Positions 38,146-46,895 of a stretch of 64,000 bases of DNA are shown here, piece after piece (within the stretch, counting starts at the first letter, position 1; every line of letters starts with the position of its first letter). Source of the stretch: Lacimicrobium alkaliphilum. GTDB taxonomy: Bacteria; Pseudomonadota; Gammaproteobacteria; Enterobacterales; Alteromonadaceae. The position numbers were made by a program, and so were the translations under genes. Location of the stretch: positions 1,426,001-1,490,000 of the forward strand of contig NZ_CP013650.1 in NCBI RefSeq assembly GCF_001466725.1, given 5' to 3'. Below the pieces are notes generated by a model. That model made no database searches. It was given only the letters and a program-made list of their open reading frames with translations, and had not been told where the DNA came from.

Positions 38146-38173
38146 GGCTCATGATTTAACGGAGAATATGCCC

Positions 38174-39604
38174 ATGACTCAGGGCTTCAGAGTGCCTCAT
38201 ACCCTTATCCTGTTATTGGCGATGATGTTGGTGGCCTATATTGCCACCTGGATAGTGCCTCAGGGTTTTTTCGATCTTGTGACCACCGAACAGGGGCGAC
38301 AAATGGTGGTGGCGGGAACCTATCAGGTCAGTGAAAGCCGCAGTTACCTCACGCCATGGGATTTTCTGACCACTATTCCCCGTGCTCTGGCCGCAGCTCA
38401 GGATGTGATTTTCTTTGTTTTCACTGTGGGCGGGGTACTCGCTATTGCCCGGGCTACGGGCACCATCGATGCGTTGATTGGCCGTTTACTGGAACGTTTC
38501 GGCGATGCACCACAAAAGCTGATATTTGTTGTGGTGTTTGCCTTTGCCCTGGCCTCCGGTGCTATCGGTACCGCCGGAGAATATATTCCTTTTGTATTGA
38601 TTCTGGTGGGATTGTGCAAGGCCATGCGGCTGGATGCCATGACCGCTGTGGGCATGATTGTGGCAGGTTATGGTATCGGCTACGGTGTGTCGGCTTTTAA
38701 TCCCTTCACGGTGCTGATCGCCCAGCAGATTGCAGAAATACCGGTTTACTCAGGGCTGGAACTGAGGCTGGCGATTTTTATTCCCTTTGTGCTGATTGGT
38801 TTCCATCACGTATGGTCCTATGGCAAAAAGGTGCTGGCTGACCCTGACAGCTCGATGATGGCTGGCTTGCCTTGCCCCTTGCATGGGGCAGAGCAGGGCC
38901 AGTACCCCAAACTTAATCGTCGCCATCAGCTGATACTGTTGGGCTTTGTTCTGGCGCTGGTGACCGCGGTGTGGGGAATTGCCACCAAAGGCTGGTATCT
39001 GTACGAACTGGGTGCGGTGTTTATTGCCTGGGGTATGTTTACCGCCATTGTCGGGAAACTGGGGGCTGACAGGGCGGCAAATGAGTTTATTGAAGGGGTT
39101 AAAGATCTCGCCACCACCGCCATGTTGATTGGCGTCGCCCGGGGCATCGCGCTGGTCATGGAAGACGGCCAGATCCTGCACTCGCTGGTGCATGGCTTAT
39201 CACTGCCATTGTCCTATTTAGGCGCGGAACTGGCAGCGGTGGGCATGCTGATTATTCAGACCCTGCTTAATCTGTTTATTCCCTCTGGTAGTGGTCAGGC
39301 CTATGTGACCATGCCCTTAATGGTGCCGGTGGGCGATATTATTGGCGTACCCAGACAGGTGGCGGTGCTGGCCTACCAGTTTGGTGACGGGTTTTCCAAT
39401 ATGATCATTCCCACCAATGCCGTACTGATGGGCATTATCGGCATGGCGGGCGTGCCTTATCATTTATGGTTCCGCTTCTGCATCGTGTTGCTTGGCAAAC
39501 TGATGCTGGCGGCGGCAGTGGTATTAGTGCTGGCCGTAACCTTTGGTTACGGTGATGATGTACAGCCTCAGGTCAACACTCTGGTCATTACTGACACAAA
39601 CTAA
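38174..39604 (+). CDS. YfcC family membrane transporter
   Basis: From the ATG at 38174 (GGAG 9 bp upstream) the product is 476 residues; an ATG two codons earlier and a TTG further up are in frame but badly spaced. It has about 11-12 hydrophobic segments. Family features include RVPHTLILLLAMMLVAYIATW at the N-terminus (split here at 20 residues), IARATGTIDALIGRLLERFG, ASGAIGTAGEYIPFVLI and LFIPSGSGQAYVTMPLMVP. YfcC/ArcD-like proteins are secondary carriers, often annotated as C4-dicarboxylate or basic amino acid antiporters; the substrate is not known. The 3' end overlaps the convergent GGDEF-EAL gene by 17 bp. Confidence 0.85.
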   Translation: MTQGFRVPHTLILLLAMMLVAYIATWIVPQGFFDLVTTEQGRQMVVAGTYQVSESRSYLTPWDFLTTIPRALAAAQDVIFFVFTVGGVLAIARATGTIDALIGRLLERFGDAPQKLIFVVVFAFALASGAIGTAGEYIPFVLILVGLCKAMRLDAMTAVGMIVAGYGIGYGVSAFNPFTVLIAQQIAEIPVYSGLELRLAIFIPFVLIGFHHVWSYGKKVLADPDSSMMAGLPCPLHGAEQGQYPKLNRRHQLILLGFVLALVTAVWGIATKGWYLYELGAVFIAWGMFTAIVGKLGADRAANEFIEGVKDLATTAMLIGVARGIALVMEDGQILHSLVHGLSLPLSYLGAELAAVGMLIIQTLLNLFIPSGSGQAYVTMPLMVPVGDIIGVPRQVAVLAYQFGDGFSNMIIPTNAVLMGIIGMAGVPYHLWFRFCIVLLGKLMLAAAVVLVLAVTFGYGDDVQPQVNTLVITDTN

Positions 39605-42128
39605 GGGTTGCGCTGTCGCAGTCGGTTTTCAGCGGCAGCGCCTCAACAGGCAGGGCGGGCCAGAACAAATATCCCTGGCCAATCAGACAACCCGACTGAA
39701 GTAAAAACTGCCGTTGTACCGGGGTTTCGATGCCCTCGGCAATGACCTCCAGCCCCAGCGCCTTGGCCATGGCAATAATAGCCAGGGTGATTTGACTGTC
39801 TTCTTCATTTTCCGGCAGCTCGCTGATAAAACTGCGATCGATTTTGAGGGTATCGATAGGTAGCCGGCGCAGGTAAGACAGTGAGGAATAACCGGTACCA
39901 AAATCATCGATCGAGAGTCTGAAACCTTGCTTGCGCAGTTCGGTTAACAGCCTCATGGTGGAGTCGGCCTGTTCGGGAATTAAACAGCTTTCGGTCAGCT
40001 CCAGTTCAATTCTGCCGTTGGTAACATGGTGCTGCCCAAGCAGCAGACACAGTCGACGGCAGAATGTCGGATCGGCCAGTTGTAGCGCTGACACATTTAC
40101 CGAAACAGGCAAACCCAGCAGTCCGTGGCTATTTATATCTTTACACACCTGCTCCAGCACCTGTTCACCGAGCGCGCTGATCAGGCCAAGTTTTTCTGCC
40201 AGCGGAATAAAGTCAGCCGGTGCAATCATGCCATAATCGCTGTGATGCCAGCGCACCAGAGCCTCAAAACCCCTTATCTGATTGGTTTTCAGGCATATTT
40301 TGGGCTGATAGTGCACCGCCAGTTGATGGTGATGCAGGGCGTGCCTGAGCGCCTGCTCCATTTTCAGTTCGTCGGCGGTTTGCTGGCCGGTCCTGGACTG
40401 GTAGAAGCAATACTGATTACGGCCTGCATTTTTGGCCTCGTACATGGCAAGGTCTGCATGTTTGATCAGCTGTTCTGCGCTCTTACCATCTTTGGGGTAG
40501 AGGCTGATACCGATGCTGGTAGTCAGAAAAAAGTCCTGCCCTTTAAGCCGCACTGGCTGGTCAAACTGGCTGACCAAACGCTTGGCTAAGGTCTGCAGAG
40601 ACTGACAGTTGTCAATCTCCGGCACCAGAATGGTAAATTCATCGCCACCTAAGCGGGCCACCGATTCACCCTCGCGCACGGTCGCATTGAGCCGGTGCGC
40701 CACCTCTTTAAGCGCCTGATCTCCTGCCTGATGGCCGAGGGTGTCATTGATACGTTTAAATAAGTCCAGATCCAGAAACAGGACCGCCATTTTATGCTGG
40801 TGGCGATGGGCATTGGCGATGCTCAGTTGCAATCTGTCCAGAAACAGCCTCCGGTTTGCCAGCCCGGTGAGTTCATCCACATAGGCCAGTTGATGGATCT
40901 TGCGTTCCTGGTTTTTACGTTCACTGATATCGCTGAAAATGGCGGCAAACTGGGTGATCTGCTTTTTCTCATCACGAATGGCCGTTACCGATAACCACTG
41001 TGGATAGAGATCGCCATTTTTACGTTTATTCCATATTTCACCCTGCCAGTGACCGCGTTCGTGCAGGGCCTGCCACATGGTGCGGTAGAAATCTTTGCCA
41101 TGCATACCGGAACTGAGCAACTTGGGGGTCTGGCCAATGGCCTCCACGGCATCGTATCCGGTCACCTGAGAAAAGCTGGGATTCACGGATTCTATGATGC
41201 CGTCAGGGCTGGTGATCATAATGGCGTCCATGGATACATCAATCACCTTCTGTGCCAGGCGCAGGTAGCCTGTCGAGGTTCGTAAGGCTGAGTCCCGGTC
41301 ATGCAGAGCCTTCTTCAACTGATCAATATAGGCGTATTCGACATTGGCGAGAATATCGCTGAAGGATAACAATCCACAGAATTGTTCCTGATCATTACAT
41401 ACTGCCAGGTGGCGGATATTCCGCTCTTTGAGCATATCCACCGCCTGTAACAGACTACAATTTTTGTGAACCGTTAAAAGCGGCCTGTAACAACACTGGC
41501 CGAGTGACAATTCGGCGCTGTTGTTGGCGATCACAGTGATCAGATCCCGTTCAGTGATAATCCCGGGCGGGCTATCGTTGAATTCCACAATCGCGGCATC
41601 GCTTTGATGCTGGCGCAAGGCTTTGGCTGCATCGGCTAATGGCATGTCTGCAGCGAGTTTTAGCGGTAGGCGGCTGATACTGGAGCCAACATCACGCAGG
41701 CGCAGGAAGAATTCAATACGTTGCTGACGTACGATATCGGTTTGAGTCAGCATGCCCAGTGGCTGCTGATGACTATCCAGCACCAGCAAACGGCGGATAC
41801 GTTTTTTCAGCATCAGGCTGGCCGCTTCGGTCAGGCTCAGGTTTTCCTGGATATGGATCACCGGCTGACTCATGACCTCGCAAACGGGCTGGGAAAAGCT
41901 TTGTGCAGACTGGAAATCCAACTTCCTGGCATCAGCCTCGGTCCAGATACCGATAACCTCCGGCCCTTGTTTGATCAGAATGCAGCTGATCTGATGTTGA
42001 TGCATCAGGGTTGCGGCCTTATGCAACGGTGTGTCCGGGCTACAGGTGATCAGCTCACGGTTTGCCAGTTGGGCAACGCTGGGCTCATAACTATCGGGAT
42101 CGGTCGGACAAAAGAGGGCGTCTGCCAT
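39588..42128 (-). CDS. CBS-PAS-GGDEF-EAL cyclic-di-GMP signalling protein
   Basis: An 846-residue cytosolic protein without membrane segments. Two CBS-domain pairs occupy about 20-275, with MSQPVIHIQENLSLTEAASL as one unit. A PAS domain follows (about 290-405; AIMITSPDGIIESVNPSFSQ). The GGDEF domain (about 425-585) has an intact RLGGDEF active site (about residue 493), but the RxxD inhibitory site reads REGE, so it is lacking. The EAL domain (about 600-840) has EALVRW (about 623), ELTES and DDFGTGYSS, all consistent with active phosphodiesterase. CBS domains usually bind adenosine nucleotides, so the protein may link energy state to c-di-GMP level. Confidence 0.93.
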   Translation of the reverse strand: MADALFCPTDPDSYEPSVAQLANRELITCSPDTPLHKAATLMHQHQISCILIKQGPEVIGIWTEADARKLDFQSAQSFSQPVCEVMSQPVIHIQENLSLTEAASLMLKKRIRRLLVLDSHQQPLGMLTQTDIVRQQRIEFFLRLRDVGSSISRLPLKLAADMPLADAAKALRQHQSDAAIVEFNDSPPGIITERDLITVIANNSAELSLGQCCYRPLLTVHKNCSLLQAVDMLKERNIRHLAVCNDQEQFCGLLSFSDILANVEYAYIDQLKKALHDRDSALRTSTGYLRLAQKVIDVSMDAIMITSPDGIIESVNPSFSQVTGYDAVEAIGQTPKLLSSGMHGKDFYRTMWQALHERGHWQGEIWNKRKNGDLYPQWLSVTAIRDEKKQITQFAAIFSDISERKNQERKIHQLAYVDELTGLANRRLFLDRLQLSIANAHRHQHKMAVLFLDLDLFKRINDTLGHQAGDQALKEVAHRLNATVREGESVARLGGDEFTILVPEIDNCQSLQTLAKRLVSQFDQPVRLKGQDFFLTTSIGISLYPKDGKSAEQLIKHADLAMYEAKNAGRNQYCFYQSRTGQQTADELKMEQALRHALHHHQLAVHYQPKICLKTNQIRGFEALVRWHHSDYGMIAPADFIPLAEKLGLISALGEQVLEQVCKDINSHGLLGLPVSVNVSALQLADPTFCRRLCLLLGQHHVTNGRIELELTESCLIPEQADSTMRLLTELRKQGFRLSIDDFGTGYSSLSYLRRLPIDTLKIDRSFISELPENEEDSQITLAIIAMAKALGLEVIAEGIETPVQRQFLLQSGCLIGQGYLFWPALPVEALPLKTDCDSATLSLCQ

Positions 42129-42279
42129 AATAGATGCTGCTTAATGGACAAAAACAACTGGCAGCTTATCAGTCAGAAAAAAAGAGGGATTGATCCAGCG
42201 CAAAGTAGGTATCCGGCTGATGCTTTTTCAGACGCCAAGGCACAGACGCGGCTGGCTACAGAAGTTGTTGCGATCAGCG

Positions 42280-42314
42280 TATCGAAAATATATGATCCAT
42301 ATATGTTTCGTATA
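42280..42314 (+). promoter_or_regulatory. Imperfect palindrome upstream of the ParD-like gene
   Basis: TATCGAAAATATATG-ATC-CATATATGTTTCGTATA forms a long imperfect inverted repeat just before the AAGGGG ribosome binding site. Its position fits autorepression by the DNA-binding protein encoded next. Confidence 0.45.
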
Positions 42315-42326
42315 TAAGGGGCTCAG

Positions 42327-42533
42327 ATGGGTATCCTTAAGATCAGTGATGAATTGCACGAAGAAATTCGTAAGGCCAGCTCGGTAATGGTTCGCTCCAT
42401 TAATGCTCAGGCCGAGTACTGGATAAAAATGGGCATGCTGGCTGAGGCCAACCCGGGTATGTCTTTTTCTGAAATAGTCAGTGAACAGATGCGGCAGGCC
42501 GATGTTAATATAAGGAAGATTGCCGGTGGCTGA
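42327..42533 (+). CDS. ParD-like antitoxin family protein
   Basis: A 68-residue protein: MGILKISDELHEEIRKASSV, then MVRSINAQAEYWIKMGMLAE, then a C-terminal helix with IVSEQMRQADVNIRKIAGG. The N-terminal strand plus two helices fit a ribbon-helix-helix DNA-binding fold (ParD_like family). It is preceded by an AAGGGG Shine-Dalgarno and by a palindrome. It overlaps the following methionine aminopeptidase gene by 8 bp and has no RelE/ParE toxin beside it. The gene pair ParD_like-map is seen in related bacteria, as far as I recall, so it may regulate map rather than act as a classical antitoxin. Confidence 0.8.
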   Translation: MGILKISDELHEEIRKASSVMVRSINAQAEYWIKMGMLAEANPGMSFSEIVSEQMRQADVNIRKIAGG

Positions 42534-43323
42534 GGTGATACTCAAAAGTGCCGGGGAGTTGCAGCTGATGCGCCGGTCAGGGCGACTTCTGGCATCGGTG
42601 TTCAGTTATCTCGATGACCAGATCAGCGTTGGTATTTCCACGATGGCGATCAACGACCTGGCAGAACGCTATATTGTTGAACAACTCGGTGCCCGCCCCG
42701 CCAGCAAGGGGCAATATGGTTACCGCTACGTACTCAACACCTCGGTTAATTATGTGGTTTGTCATGGTGTGCCGGCTGACAATCAGAAGCTGAAGTCCGG
42801 TGATATTGTTAATGTGGATATCACCCTGGAGCAGGGCGGTTTTATCGCCGATTCCAGTAAGATGTATATGCTTGGTGAGGTGACCCCCTTTGCCAGACGA
42901 CTGGTGGAAACAACCTATGCGGCAATGTGGGAGGGAATACGTGTTGTTAAGCCCGGCGCCAGACTGGGCGATGTTGGCCATGCCATTCAGCAACATGCCC
43001 ACAAACAGGGGTACTCGGTGGTGCGCGAGTATTGTGGCCATGGTATTGGCCGACAAATGCACGAGTCACCGGATGTGCTGCACTATGGACAGCCGGGAAC
43101 TGGCCTGGTTCTGCAACAGGGCATGACCTTTACCATCGAGCCGATGATCAATCAGGGCAAGGCCAAAGTGAAAGTCAAAAAAGACGGATGGACGGTGGTC
43201 ACCAGCGATAAAAAATTATCGGCGCAATGGGAGCACACCATTGCTGTTACGTCAGATGGATATGACGTGCTGACACTCAGGGATGAGGAGTGTACTGAAC
43301 AAACGGCGACTAGAGAGAGCTAG
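42526..43323 (+). CDS. map: Type I methionine aminopeptidase
   Basis: A 265-residue enzyme from the GTG at 42526 (AAGGAAG about 8 bp upstream); a TTG two codons earlier is an alternative. All active-site residues are visible: H80 (VVCHGVP), D98 (VNVDIT), D109 (IADSSKM), H172 (CGHGIGR), H179 (MHE), E205 (TIEPMI) and E236 (WEHTIAV). It removes the initiator methionine. It is not in the usual map-glnD or rpsB-linked position, but overlaps a ParD-like gene, so it may be a second, specialised copy. The 3' end overlaps the convergent binding-protein gene by 14 bp. Confidence 0.93.
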   Translation: MAEVILKSAGELQLMRRSGRLLASVFSYLDDQISVGISTMAINDLAERYIVEQLGARPASKGQYGYRYVLNTSVNYVVCHGVPADNQKLKSGDIVNVDITLEQGGFIADSSKMYMLGEVTPFARRLVETTYAAMWEGIRVVKPGARLGDVGHAIQQHAHKQGYSVVREYCGHGIGRQMHESPDVLHYGQPGTGLVLQQGMTFTIEPMINQGKAKVKVKKDGWTVVTSDKKLSAQWEHTIAVTSDGYDVLTLRDEECTEQTATRES

Positions 43324-44155
43324 TCGGGCTTTTCGGGTCGTCAGGCGCTTGCTGCGGTTCTATATCCATCAGCTCTTCGAACTCCAGTTCGAACGGATTC
43401 AGCAGCTTCTCGACGCCCCAGTATTTTAACCGCGCCTGCCATTGCAATGACTGCGCGCAGTGCTCAACAAAATCATTGATAAGTGGCAACAGATTCTGAT
43501 ATCCGTGGCTGACCAACAGGTGCCTTGAGTAGGCATCATGGGGTGTTCTGGCTACATAAAGTTCTTTCAGTTCGGGTTTATGCTGTTGCCAATATAAAAA
43601 GCTGGCGCGGGTCATGATAAAGGCGTCGATTTCGTTGCGGGACAGGCGCTGATAGTTGTCGATATCATGCCCGACATCAACACGCAGAAGCTCTCGATCC
43701 TCGATAATCTGTTCCAGTCCCTTATAGTAAAACCCCTTTCGGCCGCCAAGACGAAGGCCGCGAAAATCCTCAGGCCCCTGATACTGAAGAGGCTGCTGTG
43801 AGCTGCTGATGACGATATCGGCGTCCCAGAAAATCGGCTCCGAACTCTGTAGCTGGCTGTCTCTGAATGCGAACCAAAGCGGGTTGGCCCACAGAATCAC
43901 ATAGGGTTTGCCGGCATCAACAAGCCGGTTTAACTCAGTACGTTGCAGATGCACCAGTCTGAACTCGACCTGATCCTGCCAGTGATTAAATTTTTTAACC
44001 CATTCTTGGCTCAGGTCATTATTTTTTTCTGGCAAATAGAGAGGGGGATCGGAGTGGTAGGCATACACCGTCACTACGGGGCGCGTGTCAACGGCGCAAC
44101 CATTACCCGCCAGGGCAAGTATCAGGGCGAACATCAAGGGTAAATAATGCTTCAT
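43310..44155 (-). CDS. Periplasmic substrate-binding protein (SBP_bac_3-like)
   Basis: A 281-residue exported protein. The N-terminus MKHYLPLMFALILALAGNGC is a signal peptide; the final GNGC is only a weak match to a lipobox, so either lipoprotein or free periplasmic processing is possible. The mature part has the family-3 solute-binding pattern (VTVYAYHSDPPLY at the start, FRGLRLGGRKGFYYKGLEQI, NEIDAFIMTRASFL). There are no transporter genes next to it. In Alteromonadales many such stand-alone proteins are sensors or orphan binding proteins; the ligand is unknown. Confidence 0.78.
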   Translation of the reverse strand: MKHYLPLMFALILALAGNGCAVDTRPVVTVYAYHSDPPLYLPEKNNDLSQEWVKKFNHWQDQVEFRLVHLQRTELNRLVDAGKPYVILWANPLWFAFRDSQLQSSEPIFWDADIVISSSQQPLQYQGPEDFRGLRLGGRKGFYYKGLEQIIEDRELLRVDVGHDIDNYQRLSRNEIDAFIMTRASFLYWQQHKPELKELYVARTPHDAYSRHLLVSHGYQNLLPLINDFVEHCAQSLQWQARLKYWGVEKLLNPFELEFEELMDIEPQQAPDDPKSPTSSL

Positions 44156-44290
44156 TTTACCTCGGGTCTGCAGGTCTGGCTCAATCAGCCCTCAGGGGCT
44201 CAGTACCAGATTAACAAAAAGCATGGCAGTGTTCTGTCATTGTGCCTATCAGACCAGTGCCGATAAAACGTCGGCACTGCCCGGCACGGC

Positions 44291-45931
44291 TTACATATTC
44301 GGGTAATTGGGCCCACCAGCCCCTTCGGGTACTACCCAGCGGATATTCTGTGTCGGGTCTTTGATATCACAGGTTTTACAATGCACACAGTTCTGGGCAT
44401 TGATCTGCAGTTTAGGCCCGTCACCTTCCTCGATGATTTCATACACCCCGGCCGGGCAATACAGCCGGGCTGGCTCATCATATTTGGCCAGGTTAACCTT
44501 TATAGGCACGCTTTCATCAATCAGTTGCAGATGGCAGGGCTGGTCTTCCTCGTGATTGGTATTAGACAGGAACACCGATGACAGTTTGTCAAAACTCAAC
44601 TCACCGTCGGGCTTGGCGTAGCTGAGTTTCTGGCACTGTTCTTTGGGCAGCAGTTGTTCGTGATCGGGGTGCTCGTCTTTAAGGTTGACCGGCAGCTTGC
44701 CGCCAAACCAGTTCTGGTCCAGAGTATTAAAGGCGCCGCCCCAGAAGGTGCCGTATTTATGGATGGCCGGACCGAAGTTGCGTGAACGGTACAACTCGTC
44801 GTACAGCCAGGAATCTTCAAAGCGGCGGCTGAAGTCAGTCAGCTCTTCTCCTTTTTTATCCTGACCCAGCGCCTCAAACAGGCTCTCAGCGGCCAGCAGA
44901 CCCGACTTCATCGCAGTATGGTTGCCTTTGATTTTGGCAAAGTTCAGGGTGCCGGCATCACAGCCCAGCAACAACCCGCCCGGGAAGGTCATCTTCGGCA
45001 GCGAGTTAAAGCCGCCTTTACTGATGGCTCTGGCCCCATAAGATACCCGTTTACCACCTTTAAGGTATTGTGCGTAAACCGGGTGATGCTTGAGGCGCTG
45101 GAATTCATCAAAGGGGCTTAAGTAAGGATTCTTATAATTCAGATCCACAATCAGGCCCACCAGAATCTGATTATTCTCGGCATGATAGAGATAGCCGCCA
45201 CCGCTGGCTTCACTCAGTGGCCATCCGGCACTGTGCACGACCAGGCCTTCCTGATGTTGCTCAGCAGGTACATCCCAGATTTCCTTAAAGCCGATGGCGT
45301 AATGCTGCGGCGACTTGCCTTTATCCAGTTCGAACTTTTCAATCAGCTGCTTGCCCAGGTGGCCACGGCAGCCCTCGGCAAACACTGTGTATTTGGCGCG
45401 CAGCTCCATACCCGGCATATAACTGTCTTTGTGCTCGCCTTTGGCATCCACGCCCATATCACCAGTCAGCACACCGGCGACCTTATTATCTTCAACAATC
45501 AGCTCAGCGGCAGCAAAACCGGGGAAGATTTCAACGCCCAGCTGTTCGGCCTGCTCCGCCAGCCAGCGACACACATTGCCCATGCTGACAATATAATTGC
45601 CTTCATTATGCATGGTTTTGGGCACCATAAAGCCGGGCAGTTTGCTGGCTTTTTGCTCATCTTTAAGCAAATAAATATGATCGTCGCTGACTTTGGTGGT
45701 CAATGGTGCACCTTTATCCTCCCAGTCGGGGAAGAGTTCATACAGTGCGCGGGTTTCCAGCACGGCGCCGGAGAGAATATGGGCGCCCACTTCGGAGCCT
45801 TTTTCCACCACGCAGATCATCAGCTCCTGCTGTTTTTCCTGCGCCAGTTGGGCCAGGCGACAGGCGGTGGCAAGTCCGGCGGGCCCTGCACCTACAATAA
45901 CGACGTCAAACTCCATCGATTCTCTTTCCAC
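44291..45931 (-). CDS. Electron transfer flavoprotein-ubiquinone oxidoreductase
   Basis: A 546-residue flavoprotein. The N-terminal FAD-binding motif is VVIVGAGPAGLATACRLAQL (about 8-27), the substrate domain contains GCDAGTLNFAKIKGNHTAMK, and the C-terminus has the 4Fe-4S ligands in NAQNCVHCKTCDIKDPTQNI (three Cys in CxxCxxC, with a further one upstream in RLYCPAG). It passes electrons from ETF to quinone during fatty-acid and branched amino-acid oxidation. It is divergent from etfBA, with a shared control region of about 210 bp. Confidence 0.95.
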   Translation of the reverse strand: MERESMEFDVVIVGAGPAGLATACRLAQLAQEKQQELMICVVEKGSEVGAHILSGAVLETRALYELFPDWEDKGAPLTTKVSDDHIYLLKDEQKASKLPGFMVPKTMHNEGNYIVSMGNVCRWLAEQAEQLGVEIFPGFAAAELIVEDNKVAGVLTGDMGVDAKGEHKDSYMPGMELRAKYTVFAEGCRGHLGKQLIEKFELDKGKSPQHYAIGFKEIWDVPAEQHQEGLVVHSAGWPLSEASGGGYLYHAENNQILVGLIVDLNYKNPYLSPFDEFQRLKHHPVYAQYLKGGKRVSYGARAISKGGFNSLPKMTFPGGLLLGCDAGTLNFAKIKGNHTAMKSGLLAAESLFEALGQDKKGEELTDFSRRFEDSWLYDELYRSRNFGPAIHKYGTFWGGAFNTLDQNWFGGKLPVNLKDEHPDHEQLLPKEQCQKLSYAKPDGELSFDKLSSVFLSNTNHEEDQPCHLQLIDESVPIKVNLAKYDEPARLYCPAGVYEIIEEGDGPKLQINAQNCVHCKTCDIKDPTQNIRWVVPEGAGGPNYPNM

Positions 45932-45994
45932 CTGTCACGCTCCTAAAATTGCTGAAAATAAGGTAAGTTAACCACAGTTAGCAGAATGTTTAAA

Positions 45995-46052
45995 TTGACG
46001 TAAATCAAACTGCACGCTGGCATAGGCTAGTGTTGGTTGACGTTTACGTCAA
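45995..46052 (+). promoter_or_regulatory. Divergent control region of the etf genes with palindromic operator
   Basis: At 46037-46052 there is TTGACGT-TT-ACGTCAA, with perfect 7-bp arms. A related imperfect copy, TTGACGTAAATCAA, lies at 45995-46008. The pair sits between the divergent ETF-quinone oxidoreductase and etfBA genes. The form resembles the LiuR (MerR-family) sites that control branched-chain amino-acid and fatty-acid oxidation genes in marine gammaproteobacteria; this attribution is from memory. Confidence 0.5.
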
Positions 46053-46144
46053 CAGTAAGTACATTGAGCGCCATTAAATCAGGCGTTTCCTTAACAGGGA
46101 CCGAAAGCTCTCAGACCCTACAAAACCTCAAACAAGGCGGCAGA

Positions 46145-46894
46145 ATGAAAATACTAGTGCCAGTAAAACGCGCCATCGACTACAACGTCAAGGTGCGGGT
46201 TAAAGCAGATAACTCCGGCGTGGATCTCACCAATGCCAAAATGGCCATCAACCCCTTTTGTGAAATCGCGGTAGAAGAAGCCGTACGCTTAAAAGAGCAG
46301 GGCAAAGCCGAAGAAGTGGTGGTGGTGTCAATTGGTGCCAAAGCCTGCCAGGAACAGATCCGCACCGCACTGGCACTGGGCGCCGATCGTGGTATTCATG
46401 TGGAAACGGACGAGGTGCTGGAGTCATTACAGGTAGCCAAGGTACTGCAAAAGGTGGTGGAAGAAGAACAGCCACAGCTGATTATTCTGGGTAAACAGTC
46501 TATCGATTCTGACAATAACCAGACCGGCCAGATGCTGGCGGCACTATGCAATATGGGCCAGGGTACCTTTGCCTCTAAAGTGGAACTGGATGGTGACAAG
46601 GTCAAAGTCACCCGTGAAATTGACGGCGGTCTGCAAACCGTTGGCCTGAGCCTGCCAGCAGTGGTCACCACCGACCTGCGCTTAAACGAACCCCGCTATG
46701 CCTCTTTACCCAATATTATGAAAGCCAAGCGTAAGCCGCTGGATGTCAAAGCCCTGGCAGATTTTGGGGTGGAGACTCACAGCAAGGTTAAAACCTTGAA
46801 AGTGGAGCCGCCTGCGGCGCGCCAGGGCGGCGTGAAAGTGGCCGATGTGGCTGAGCTGGTGGATAAACTGAAAAACGAAGCGAAGGTGATTTGA
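46145..46894 (+). CDS. etfB: Electron transfer flavoprotein subunit beta
   Basis: A 249-residue protein from the ATG at 46145, which gives the conserved [20 protein letters not shown] start; the frame is open upstream into the operator region but that part is not coding. The [15 protein letters not shown] block and the signature [20 protein letters not shown] are present. With EtfA it carries electrons from acyl-CoA and related dehydrogenases to the quinone oxidoreductase. The stop TGA is followed by the etfA ATG one base later. Confidence 0.96.
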   Translation: MKILVPVKRAIDYNVKVRVKADNSGVDLTNAKMAINPFCEIAVEEAVRLKEQGKAEEVVVVSIGAKACQEQIRTALALGADRGIHVETDEVLESLQVAKVLQKVVEEEQPQLIILGKQSIDSDNNQTGQMLAALCNMGQGTFASKVELDGDKVKVTREIDGGLQTVGLSLPAVVTTDLRLNEPRYASLPNIMKAKRKPLDVKALADFGVETHSKVKTLKVEPPAARQGGVKVADVAELVDKLKNEAKVI

Positions 46895-46895
46895 T

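Larger units (their letters stand above)
37743..38173. other. Intergenic region between rpsO and the YfcC-type transporter gene
   Basis: About 430 bp. It holds a probable gene remnant (37840-37986, listed separately), then a perfect GGCGCCT/AGGCGCC hairpin followed by a T-rich stretch (38118-38145), which looks like the terminator of the lost gene. The transporter start follows directly. Confidence 0.6.

Noticed and set aside
46037..46144. N-terminal extension of EtfB
   Set aside because: It covers the palindromic operator, and EtfB proteins begin at MKILVPVKR.
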